DNA of 5,193 nucleotides from the NCBI GenBank assembly GCA_028705905.1, contig JAQWCP010000131.1, positions 1 through 5,193 on the forward strand, given 5' to 3'. The DNA comes from Oscillospiraceae bacterium. GTDB lineage: Bacteria > Bacillota > Clostridia > Oscillospirales > Oscillospiraceae. The notes under the pieces are model-generated. The model was not told the origin of the DNA, ran no database searches, and worked only from the letters and a program-made list of their open reading frames with translations. Below, piece by piece: positions 1 through 5,133 of the stretch; position 1 is the first letter of the stretch; every line of letters starts with the position of its first letter. A program made the position numbers and the translations under genes.

Positions 1-203
1 GGGAGGCAGCCCGGAAGGCCGTCTGCAAGATCAATATCGATTCCGATTTGCGCCTGGGCATGACGGCGGGCATCCGCCAGCACATGGCCCAGCACCCGGA
101 TCACTTTGACCCCCGGCAATATCTCACCCCGGGAAGAGACAATGTGCGCAGCGTGGTGCGCCACAAGATTGAGCATGTGCTGGGCTGCGCCGGAAAGGCG
201 TAA
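1..203 (+). CDS. fba: Class II fructose-1,6-bisphosphate aldolase, C-terminal end (partial)
   Basis: The gene enters from the left edge; complete codons begin at base 3 and 66 residues are visible before TAA at 201-203. Class II aldolases are zinc enzymes of glycolysis and gluconeogenesis in the cytoplasm that split fructose-1,6-bisphosphate into dihydroxyacetone phosphate and glyceraldehyde-3-phosphate. Seen here: the conserved segment KINIDSDLR (visible residues 9-17), which in the family contains the Asn and Asp that contact the dihydroxyacetone phosphate end. It is followed by the usual C-terminal pattern of a HFDPRQYL element and a closing KIEHVLG helix. The zinc ligands and the proton-relay Asp lie upstream and outside the window, so the full length and any defect cannot be judged. 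A strong terminator 34 bases after the stop ends the transcript. A related class II aldolase acting on tagatose-bisphosphate or another sugar phosphate cannot be excluded from the tail alone. Confidence 0.9.
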   Translation, partial: EAARKAVCKINIDSDLRLGMTAGIRQHMAQHPDHFDPRQYLTPGRDNVRSVVRHKIEHVLGCAGKA

Positions 204-236
204 CCACAAAGATAACCTGCAAGGATCAACGAGAAG

Positions 237-285
237 AAGACCGGCGGGCCGCAGCAGCTGCTGCGACCCGTCGGTCTTTTTCTTT
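237..285 (+). terminator. Intrinsic terminator after fba
   Basis: Bases 237-257 pair with 258-278 across an exact centre: a near-perfect 21-base inverted repeat with one G-U wobble and one C-A mismatch. The middle (CAGCAG/CTGCTG) must open to form the loop. The arm ends in CTT and runs into a pyrimidine tract with TTTT C TTTTT C TT up to about 290. Position (34 bases after the fba stop) and shape fit a Rho-independent terminator. Because the repeat also begins with AAGA and ends with TCTT, it might work weakly on the other strand, but no gene faces it. Confidence 0.92.
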
Positions 286-342
286 TTCTTTCCATCTTGT
301 TTGCTCAGATTGGGTAGATAAATAGGAGGGGGGATCCGACGG

Positions 343-418
343 GAGCCATGCCCCCGCCGGGAGATGGGGGGTAAACTATGAGACCCCCCGCCGCCGGGGG
401 AGGCGACGGGGGCGGCTC
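343..418. repeat. G+C-rich nested inverted repeat (large hairpin)
   Basis: GAGCC (343-347) pairs with GGCTC (414-418), and after a 2-base bulge GCCCCCG (350-356) pairs with CGGGGGC (407-413). Inside, GGGGGGT (366-372) pairs perfectly with ACCCCCC (383-389) around a 10-base loop. A competing pairing between 351-360 and 391-400 is also possible. No T tract follows, it lies after the fba terminator and upstream of the birA promoter, and no convincing reading frame covers it. It may be an interspersed palindromic element, a small structured RNA or only a folded G-rich spacer; the sequence does not decide. Confidence 0.6.
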
Positions 419-449
419 TGCTTCCTGCAAAGCCGCATGGACCAAGGGA

Positions 450-468
450 AGTCAGAAATGCTCTGACT
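450..468. repeat. Small perfect hairpin AGTCAGA/TCTGACT
   Basis: Bases 450-456 (AGTCAGA) and 462-468 (TCTGACT) are perfectly complementary around the 5-base loop AATGC. ATTTATTT follows, so it could be a weak terminator for anything transcribed through 300-450, or an operator-like dyad. It lies about 70 bases upstream of the birA -35 box, too far for a typical repressor site. Confidence 0.4.
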
Positions 469-538
469 ATTTATTTAGACGCAGTAAAAACAGAAAAGGT
501 TCCATTTTTTCTGCAAATTTCTCCTTTTTTGTCGGTCA

Positions 539-567
539 TTGACAAACAGATGCTTTTCTGATACATT
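539..567 (+). promoter_or_regulatory. Predicted sigma-A-type promoter of birA
   Basis: A perfect -35 box TTGACA (539-544) is followed 17 bases later by a -10 box TACATT (562-567, 4 of 6 consensus bases). The -10 box is strengthened by an extended -10 TG at 559-560. Transcription should start near 574, giving a leader of about 64 nt before the birA start. The region just upstream (497-530) is rich in T runs. Confidence 0.68.
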
Positions 568-620
568 GAACCCAACAAAATGGCCATGAGACGCCGCCGG
601 GGAAGGCCAGCGGCGCCTTT

Positions 621-630
621 GGAAGGGGGA
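621..630 (+). promoter_or_regulatory. Ribosome binding site fixing the birA TTG start
   Basis: GGAAGGGGGA ends 7 bases before TTG at 638. No ATG or GTG in this frame is as well placed, and translation from 638 begins directly with the helix that opens the BirA DNA-binding domain. The ATG codons at 580 and 586 are in a different frame. The start is therefore TTG. Confidence 0.72.
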
Positions 631-637
631 CGCTTGC

Positions 638-1651
638 TTGCGCAAACTGAAAGAAAACGTGGTCTACCACCTGGAGCAGCACAGGGGGCAGGTGGTGTCG
701 GGCCAGATGCTGGCGGAGACGTGTGCCGTCTCCCGGGCCGCCGTCTGGAAGGCGGTCCAGAGCCTGAAGCAGGAGGGGCACGAGATCGAGGCTGTCCCGG
801 GGGGCGGATACCGGATGACAGGGGATCAGCTGACGGCGGCGGGGGTGGAGGCCCATTTGGAGCCATTGGGCTGGACGGCTCCTATTCTCCTGCTGGAGGA
901 AACCACCTCCACCAATGAAGAGGCTTTGCGCCTGCTGTCCCAAGGCGCGCCCCACGGGACAGTGGTCTTGGCGGGCCAGCAGACCGCCGGGCGCGGGCGG
1001 AGGGGAAAGCCTTTTTTCTCCCCGCCTGATGCGGGGCTTTATATGAGCCTCATTTTGACCCCCCGGTCCAAAAACCCCACCAAGGTGACGGTGGCGGCGG
1101 CGGTGGCGGTGTGCCGGGCGCTGGCGCCCTGGTCCCAACAGCCGCCTGAGATCAAATGGGTCAACGACGTGTACCTGGGCGGGAAAAAGGCCGTGGGCAT
1201 TCTGACAGAGGCGTATGTGGATGTGGAGCGGATGGAGCCGCAAAGCGTGGTGCTGGGCATCGGCATCAACATCTACCGGCCGGAGGGGGGGTACCCCCAG
1301 GACCTGCGCGAAATCGTCACCAGCCTCTTTCCCGCGGGGGGCGCCCCGCTGGAATTTTCCCGCTGCCGCCTGGCGGCGGAAATCGCCAAATCATGCGTGG
1401 CCTTCTGTGAGGACTTGGACAACCCGGCTTTGATGGAGGAGTACCGGCAAAGCTCTTTCCTTCTGGGGAAGGAGATCACATATCTGGATGGCGGGGTTCC
1501 AAAAGCGGGCGTGGCAAGGGCCATCAATGAAGCGGGGAACCTGCTGGTGGAGACAGAAGCCGGGATTCACGTCCTCCAGGCGGGGGAAGTGAGCGTGCGA
1601 AAAGGCAAAAAAGATAAAACAGGATTGGGAGAAGGAGGATACGATGGCTGA
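638..1651 (+). CDS. birA: Bifunctional biotin--[acetyl-CoA-carboxylase] ligase / biotin operon repressor BirA
   Basis: A 337-residue cytoplasmic enzyme that makes biotinyl-AMP from biotin and ATP and transfers biotin to a lysine of biotin-dependent carboxylases. Its length is close to that of two-function BirA proteins. Seen in order: an N-terminal winged helix-turn-helix (about residues 4-60, recognition helix around SRAAVWKAV, wing around PGGGYRM); the catalytic domain with STNEEA; the biotinyl-AMP loop GRGRRGK (118-124); KWVNDVYLGGKK (173-184) with the conserved lysines; GIGIN (207-211); and a small C-terminal SH3-like domain (about 265-320). The DNA-binding domain suggests that it also represses biotin synthesis or uptake genes, but no biotin operator or biotin gene lies in this window. 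The start is TTG with a strong ribosome binding site. The 3' end overlaps the next gene by 8 bases, so the two are co-transcribed and probably translationally coupled. All key motifs look intact. Confidence 0.96.
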   Translation: MRKLKENVVYHLEQHRGQVVSGQMLAETCAVSRAAVWKAVQSLKQEGHEIEAVPGGGYRMTGDQLTAAGVEAHLEPLGWTAPILLLEETTSTNEEALRLLSQGAPHGTVVLAGQQTAGRGRRGKPFFSPPDAGLYMSLILTPRSKNPTKVTVAAAVAVCRALAPWSQQPPEIKWVNDVYLGGKKAVGILTEAYVDVERMEPQSVVLGIGINIYRPEGGYPQDLREIVTSLFPAGGAPLEFSRCRLAAEIAKSCVAFCEDLDNPALMEEYRQSSFLLGKEITYLDGGVPKAGVARAINEAGNLLVETEAGIHVLQAGEVSVRKGKKDKTGLGEGGYDG

Positions 1652-2039
1652 AATCGTCTGGAAAGACCGAAAGCGAACCCTCTTTGGCCTGCCCCTCAGC
1701 TTTACCCGGTATGCGCTGACAGAAGAGGCTCTCTATGTGGAGACGGGGCTGCTGAGCCGCGTGGAGGAAGAGGTGCGGCTGTACCGGGTGCTGGATGTGA
1801 CATTGCGCCGCTCTTTGGGCGAGCGGCTCTTTGGTCTTGGCACCATCCACTGCTGTGCCGCCGACAAAACCACCCCAGAGTTTGACATTAAGCGGGTCAA
1901 ACATCCCGCTTTGGTCAAGCGGAATCTTTCCGATCTGGTGGAGGCCGCCCGGGAGAAAAAACGGGTTTTCGGCCGGGAGGTTTTGGGAGACCTGGGCGAA
2001 GGAGAAACAGAGGAAGCCGGCGGGTTCCACGAAGGGTGA
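1644..2039 (+). CDS. Small bacterial PH-domain protein (bPH2-like), function unknown
   Basis: 131 residues, starting at ATG 1644 inside the end of birA, with GGAGG (1634-1638) five bases upstream. From about residue 22 to 100 it shows the bacterial pleckstrin-homology pattern of the YdbS/DUF304 group: YALTEEALYVETGLLSR, then an EEVRLYRVLDV strand pair, then a SLGERLFGLGTI element. Larger family members carry membrane helices next to this domain; this one has none and no signal peptide, so it is probably cytoplasmic or peripheral. The tail from about residue 103 is charged and Glu/Gly-rich and looks disordered. The role of such short proteins is not known to me. Position in a birA operon suggests constitutive low-level expression but says little about function. 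A stem that looks like a terminator includes its stop codon. Confidence 0.85.
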   Translation: MAEIVWKDRKRTLFGLPLSFTRYALTEEALYVETGLLSRVEEEVRLYRVLDVTLRRSLGERLFGLGTIHCCAADKTTPEFDIKRVKHPALVKRNLSDLVEAAREKKRVFGREVLGDLGEGETEEAGGFHEG

Positions 2040-2053
2040 ATCCGCCGCCTTTT
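2016..2053 (+). terminator. Probable terminator of the birA operon, overlapping the stop codon
   Basis: GCCGGCGGGTT (2016-2026) pairs with AATCCGCCGCC (2039-2049), an 11-base stem with one mismatch and one G-U pair around a 12-base loop. It is followed by TTTT (2050-2053) and a second T run at 2062-2066. The TGA stop (2037-2039) lies at the foot of the right arm, so terminating ribosomes could hinder folding. The short T tract makes it weaker than the other two terminators here. Confidence 0.6.
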
Positions 2054-2095
2054 GGCAGCTATTTTTGCCCTCCACCCACCCGTCGGGGCCTTTGA

Positions 2096-2115
2096 GCAGA
2101 TGGGGGCAAATCTGC
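2096..2115. repeat. Perfect inverted repeat GCAGAT/ATCTGC upstream of the CoA-transferase promoter
   Basis: GCAGAT (2096-2101) and ATCTGC (2110-2115) are perfectly complementary around 8 bases. The element sits 34 bases upstream of the -35 box, where an activator could bind, but nothing identifies a protein. It lies in the gap between the birA operon terminator and the next promoter. Confidence 0.35.
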
Positions 2116-2148
2116 GGCAGAATCTGGAATATACCAGGAAAAACCGCC

Positions 2149-2176
2149 TTGACAAGCCTATTTGGTGTGATATAAT
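2149..2176 (+). promoter_or_regulatory. Strong consensus promoter for the CoA-transferase gene
   Basis: TTGACA (2149-2154), a 16-base spacer and TATAAT (2171-2176): both hexamers match the housekeeping consensus exactly. An extended -10 TG lies at 2168-2169. Transcription should begin near 2183, leaving a leader of about 307 nt before the ATG at 2490. Such a strong promoter fits an abundant catabolic enzyme, and the long leader leaves room for control after initiation. Confidence 0.88.
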
Positions 2177-2369
2177 AAGAAAATGGTAGAAGCGATCGAA
2201 GCAAATCGGTGATTTTGACCAGATGTTCCGTCTTGTTTGCCTAGAATCGGATTAGGGGTATTTTGCGGGCGTGCCGGACGGAAAAGCTGGTTTTGATACA
2301 GGCGTGAAACGCGTCTACATAATGTCTGCAAGTTGCAGCGCCATTTGGAAAGGAAGCGGATCACCAATA

Positions 2370-2429
2370 CGGAAACGAGACCTTTTGATGCATGAAATTT
2401 GCTTGCGAAAAGGCCGGTTTCCGCTTTTT
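2370..2429 (+). terminator. Candidate attenuator hairpin in the CoA-transferase leader
   Basis: CGGAAAC (2370-2376) pairs with GTTTCCG (2417-2423). After a small internal loop, CCTTTT (2381-2386) pairs with AAAAGG (2408-2413), leaving a 21-base loop. TTTTT (2425-2429) follows almost directly. AAGCGG (2354-2359) could instead pair with CCGCTT (2421-2426), opening the outer stem, which is the logic of an antiterminator. The inner stem is A+T-rich and the loop large, so termination may be partial. This is a structural prediction only. Confidence 0.42.
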
Positions 2430-2477
2430 CACGTCCGCCCCGCGCTTCTTAGCCGTATCGAACGATATTGTAGAAAG

Positions 2478-2483
2478 AAGGAG
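2478..2483 (+). promoter_or_regulatory. Ribosome binding site fixing the CoA-transferase start at 2490
   Basis: AAGGAG with a 6-base spacer to ATG 2490. The frame is open upstream with possible starts at GTG 2271, ATG 2322 and ATG 2388, but none has a comparable site. The family's N-terminus (a short run of residues before the KDGDTV strand) matches a start at 2490. Confidence 0.85.
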
Positions 2484-2489
2484 TTTGTT

Positions 2490-4040
2490 ATGAGTAAGGT
2501 CATGACTGGCCGCGAAGCAGTTCGCAAATTCATCAAAGACGGTGACACCGTCGCTGTAGAGGGATTCGTCGGTCTGATGCACGCAGAAGAGCTGCTGATT
2601 GCATTGGAAGAGGAGTTTTTGGAAACCGGCCATCCCAATAGCTTGCAGGCGATGCACTGCGCAGGCCAGGGCAACAGCAAGGGCAACGGCATGGACCGCT
2701 GGGCCCATGAGGGTTTGCTGCGCGGCATTTATGCCGGCCATTATGCAGTGGAGCCTGCCATCCAGAAGCTGGTGCTGGACAATAAGATCTTTGGATATAA
2801 CGTACCCCAGGGCGTCATCTCCCAGCTATACCGGGAGATCGCCGGCGGCAAGCCCGGCGTCATCACCCATGTGGGCCTGAACACCTTTGCCGACCCCAGA
2901 ATTGAAGGCTGCAAGATCAACGAAAAGGCCCAAAAAGAAGGGGACATTGTACAGGTCATTGATATCCTGGGTGAGGAAAAGCTGCTGTATAAATCTTTCC
3001 CCATCAACGTGGTGATGCTGCGTGCCACCTATGCCGACACCATGGGCAACTGCACCATGGAAAAAGAACCTGTCACCTTGGAAATGATCTCCATGGCTCA
3101 GGCTGCCAAAAATTCCGGCGGCTATGTCATTGTGCAGGTAGAAGAAGTGGTGGAATATGGCTCCTTGGACGTCCGGAAGGTCAAGCTGCCGGGCATTTAT
3201 GTGGACGCCGTCGTAAAGGCAAAGCCGGAAAACCACTGGATGGGCAACGAAACGCCGTACAACCCCGCCCTTTCCGGCGAAGTTCGTGTTCCGCTGGAAT
3301 CTTTGCCCCCCATGCCCCTCAATGAGAGAAAGGTCATCGCCCGCCGCAGCGCCATGGAGCTGGTGCCAAACGCAGTGTCCAACCTGGGCATCGGCGTGCC
3401 GGAAGGCGTCGCTTCTGTCGGCGCGGAAGAGGGCGTTGAGGGCCTGGTTCTCACCACAGAGGCCGGCACCATCGGCGGCATCCCCGCGGCAAAAGACGTG
3501 TTCGGCGCCGCCACCAACCCCGACGCCATCTTGGATCAGGGTTATCAGTTCGACTTCTATGACGGCGGCGGTCTGGACGTTGCGTTCCTCGGCCTGGCAC
3601 AGATGGACCAGAACGGCAATGTCAACGTCAGCAAGTTCGGCCCCAAGCTGGCCGGCTGCGGCGGCTTCATCAACATCACCCAGAACTCCAAAAAGGTTGT
3701 TTACTGCGGCACCTTTACCGCTGGCGGCCTGAAGGTCAAAGTGGGCGGCGGCAAGCTGGAGATTTTGCAAGAGGGCAAATCCAAGAAGCTGGTGAAAGAC
3801 GTAGAGCAGATCACCTTCAGCGGAAAATATGCCCAGAAGGTGCGCCAGCCGGTGCTGTATGTCACCGAGCGTGCCGTGTTCGAGCTGACACCGGAAGGTG
3901 TGGAGCTGAAGGAAGTTGCACCGGGCATCGATCTGCAGACGCAAGTTCTGGATCTCATGGACTTCAAGCCTATTATGAAAGATGTAAAGCTCATGGACGA
4001 GCGGATTTTCAAAGATGAGAAGATGAACCTGGTTCTGTAA
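2490..4040 (+). CDS. Family I acyl-CoA:carboxylate CoA-transferase (propionate CoA-transferase Pct / YdiF type)
   Basis: 516 residues, the usual size for single-chain enzymes in which the alpha and beta halves of family I CoA-transferases are fused. These cytoplasmic enzymes move CoA between short acids (acetate, propionate, lactate, butyrate, 3-keto acids) through a glutamyl-CoA thioester. Seen: the N-terminal half opening with KDGDTVAVEGFVG (16-28); the C-terminal half with LTTEAGTIGG, whose Glu324 has the same number as the active-site glutamate known for the Clostridium propionicum enzyme; GCGGF (389-393); and a C-terminal block with GTFTAGG and the APGIDLQTQ stretch typical of Pct. No frameshift or missing motif is seen. 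The precise acid pair cannot be read from sequence; propionate/lactate/acetate is a family-based guess. Glycine is mostly GGC and other codons look strongly biased compared with birA, which together with the consensus promoter and strong terminator suggests high expression. The next gene has its own leader, so this is probably monocistronic. Confidence 0.94.
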   Translation: MSKVMTGREAVRKFIKDGDTVAVEGFVGLMHAEELLIALEEEFLETGHPNSLQAMHCAGQGNSKGNGMDRWAHEGLLRGIYAGHYAVEPAIQKLVLDNKIFGYNVPQGVISQLYREIAGGKPGVITHVGLNTFADPRIEGCKINEKAQKEGDIVQVIDILGEEKLLYKSFPINVVMLRATYADTMGNCTMEKEPVTLEMISMAQAAKNSGGYVIVQVEEVVEYGSLDVRKVKLPGIYVDAVVKAKPENHWMGNETPYNPALSGEVRVPLESLPPMPLNERKVIARRSAMELVPNAVSNLGIGVPEGVASVGAEEGVEGLVLTTEAGTIGGIPAAKDVFGAATNPDAILDQGYQFDFYDGGGLDVAFLGLAQMDQNGNVNVSKFGPKLAGCGGFINITQNSKKVVYCGTFTAGGLKVKVGGGKLEILQEGKSKKLVKDVEQITFSGKYAQKVRQPVLYVTERAVFELTPEGVELKEVAPGIDLQTQVLDLMDFKPIMKDVKLMDERIFKDEKMNLVL

Positions 4041-4059
4041 TTCCTTGTCATCACATAGC

Positions 4060-4096
4060 AAGCGGCGCGGGGACTCCCGCGCCGCTTTTGTTTTTG
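4060..4096 (+). terminator. Intrinsic terminator of the CoA-transferase gene
   Basis: A perfect 12-base stem, AAGCGGCGCGGG (4060-4071) with CCCGCGCCGCTT (4076-4087), closes a GACT loop. It is followed by a T-rich tract, TTTTGTTTTT (4086-4095). It begins 19 bases after the stop codon and should end nearly all transcription before the reductase gene. Confidence 0.95.
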
Positions 4097-4189
4097 CCCT
4101 GGGGACGACAGCGCATAAAAAATAAGAAGTGGTGGCCCAGATGGTATGGTTTCGAAAAACTTGCACATCCTAGAAGAGATATGGTCAAC

Positions 4190-4207
4190 TGGAATGGACA
4201 CATTCCA
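4190..4207. promoter_or_regulatory. Perfect dyad TGGAATG-N4-CATTCCA, possible operator
   Basis: Seven-base arms (4190-4196 and 4201-4207) are perfectly symmetric around GACA, 95 bases upstream of the reductase start. The size and symmetry fit the site of a dimeric regulator. I see no clear -35/-10 pair nearby (TTGCAC at 4161-4166 lacks a properly spaced -10), so the reductase promoter and the site's role remain uncertain. It would also fold as an RNA hairpin. Confidence 0.45.
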
Positions 4208-4222
4208 AAACAGAAACGGATC

Positions 4223-4293
4223 AAGGGACAAGGGCGCACGGCCCAGTTTGGGAGGTACCCCTGATGGGTCCCTTTTCTGATGTGCAAAGGAGG
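4223..4293 (+). promoter_or_regulatory. Leader with competing hairpins ending at the reductase ribosome binding site
   Basis: AAGGGAC (4223-4229) can pair with GTCCCTT (4268-4274). ACCC (4257-4260) can pair with GGGT (4266-4269) around CTGAT. CCTTT (4271-4275) can instead pair with AAAGG (4286-4290), which is part of the ribosome binding site AAAGGAGG (4286-4293). The GGGAGGTACC core (4250-4259) resembles a T-box antiterminator but lacks its conserved T before GG, and no T-box stem I is visible. A translational switch is possible; purine-rich/pyrimidine-rich pairing by chance is also possible. Confidence 0.3.
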
Positions 4294-4301
4294 AACCGAC
4301 A

Positions 4302-5126
4302 ATGGCGATGACAATTGATATGACAGGGAAAACGGTATTACTCACAGGCGCGGGCCGTGGTCTGGGGAAAGAAATGGCCCTGGTGCTGGCAGACTGTGGC
4401 GCGGATGTCTTTTTGGGCAACCGAAAAGAAGGGGAAGGCAGAGAGACGGTTCAGGAGATTGAAAAAATGGGCCGCCGGGCCGGCTTTCGCACCTGCGACG
4501 TGGCCAAGGCAGAGGATGTGGAACGGCTGGTGCAGGAGGCAGTGAAATTTGGCGGTGGCACACTGGATGTGTTCATCAATGCCGCCGGCGTTGTCTCCAC
4601 AGAGGATCTAATGGTCATCAAAGACGATGAGGTGAAGCGCCTGTTTGACATCAACGTGCTGGGTACCAGCCACGCGATCCAGTCGGGTTTAAGGCAGATG
4701 ATGGGCCAGCGGTCTGGCAACATCATCACCGTTTCGTCCATTGCGGGCCGGACGAATATGGGCGTGCTGCAGCATTACTGCGCCTCCAAGGCGGCAGTGA
4801 TCAGCCTGACCCAGGCGGGGGCAAAGGCCGGCGCGCCCCATGGGGTGCGGGTCAACAGCATCGCGCCGGGGATCATCCGCACCGCGATGTGGGAAGAGAT
4901 CTTGGACGGCATGGCCTCTGACTGGAACGGGCGGGAAGCAGCCAAAATTCAGTCCCCGGAAGAACGGGAAAAAAACTGGGAAGAATTTATCCAGAAATTC
5001 ATCCCCCTGGGCCGCCCCCAGCAGGCGGAAGACATTGCCTGGGCCACGGCATTTTTGGCGTCCGATTACGCCCGGGAGATCACAGGTCAGGTGCTGACCA
5101 TCGACGGCGGCACCACCATGGTATAA
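4302..5126 (+). CDS. Classical short-chain dehydrogenase/reductase (SDR), substrate unknown
   Basis: 274 residues, normal for classical SDRs: single-domain Rossmann enzymes that interconvert alcohols and ketones with NAD(P)(H) in the cytoplasm. Seen: the dinucleotide motif TGAGRGLG (15-22), D66 at the usual adenine-contact position, NAAG (93-96), the catalytic tetrad Asn118, Ser146, Tyr159 and Lys163 (YCASK), PGIIRT (189-194) and a C-terminal DGG (268-270). Arg19 and Arg41, with no acidic residue at the end of the second strand, lean toward NADP(H) as cofactor. The substrate loop after PGIIRT is long (about residues 197-233), charged and contains Trp, unlike the shorter loop of FabG-type ketoacyl reductases. 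ATG 4302 follows AAAGGAGG by 8 bases; ATG 4308 is a poorer alternative. Polyol, sugar, hydroxyacyl or steroid substrates are all possible. The nearby CoA-transferase hints at small-acid metabolism but is in a separate transcript. Confidence 0.94.
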   Translation: MAMTIDMTGKTVLLTGAGRGLGKEMALVLADCGADVFLGNRKEGEGRETVQEIEKMGRRAGFRTCDVAKAEDVERLVQEAVKFGGGTLDVFINAAGVVSTEDLMVIKDDEVKRLFDINVLGTSHAIQSGLRQMMGQRSGNIITVSSIAGRTNMGVLQHYCASKAAVISLTQAGAKAGAPHGVRVNSIAPGIIRTAMWEEILDGMASDWNGREAAKIQSPEEREKNWEEFIQKFIPLGRPQQAEDIAWATAFLASDYAREITGQVLTIDGGTTMV

Positions 5127-5133
5127 ACGGCGT

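Larger units (their letters stand above)
2183..2489 (+). promoter_or_regulatory. Long structured 5' leader of the CoA-transferase mRNA
   Basis: No supported gene lies here. Inverted repeats seen: CAAATC (2202-2207) with GATTTTG (2211-2217), imperfect by one bulged base; TTCCGTC (2226-2232) with GACGGAA (2277-2283), a 7-base stem closing a 44-base domain; GCGT/ACGC around 2302-2312; CTGCAA/TTGCAG (2326-2338); and the terminator-like stem at 2370-2423. I could not match it to a known riboswitch class: there is no T-box core and no recognisable SAM, FMN, TPP, glycine or lysine motif. The reading frame of the CoA-transferase is open upstream to 2271, but translation from there is not favoured (see the gene entry). 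Confidence 0.6.

Noticed and set aside
348..374. Eight-codon frame after a G-rich Shine-Dalgarno-like run
   Set aside because: The spacing from AGGAGG (324-329) is about 18 bases, too long, and the sequence is explained by the hairpin arms.
471..539. A 22-codon - strand frame in the T-rich region before birA
   Set aside because: It is the tail of a longer shadow frame, with no ribosome binding site at a useful distance before its ATG and no terminator.
580..918. ATG-initiated + strand frame starting just before birA
   Set aside because: It is out of frame with birA, lacks a ribosome binding site and is Gly/Arg-rich low-complexity sequence covering the birA DNA-binding domain.
536..1243. A 235-codon open frame on the - strand opposite birA
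   Set aside because: It lies over the conserved birA catalytic domain, is Pro/Arg/His-rich as expected for antisense of G+C-rich coding DNA, and has no domain or ribosome binding site.
1524..2204. A 226-codon open frame on the - strand opposite the PH-domain gene and terminator
   Set aside because: It crosses the birA end, the whole PH gene and the promoter region, with low-complexity content; best explained as a shadow.
2826..4166. A 446-codon open frame on the - strand opposite the CoA-transferase gene
   Set aside because: It mirrors a well-conserved gene with strong codon bias, runs through the terminator, and its translation shows no recognisable domain. It is a shadow frame.
4161..4185. 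TTGCAC with TATGGT as a promoter for the reductase gene
   Set aside because: The spacer is only 13 bases, too short for a housekeeping promoter; the GG/GC spacing of a sigma-54 promoter is not met either.
4250..4272. True T-box riboswitch before the reductase gene
   Set aside because: The 14-base T-box core matches only partly (the T that contacts the tRNA end is A), no stem I or specifier loop is visible, and the downstream gene is not an aminoacyl-tRNA or amino-acid gene.
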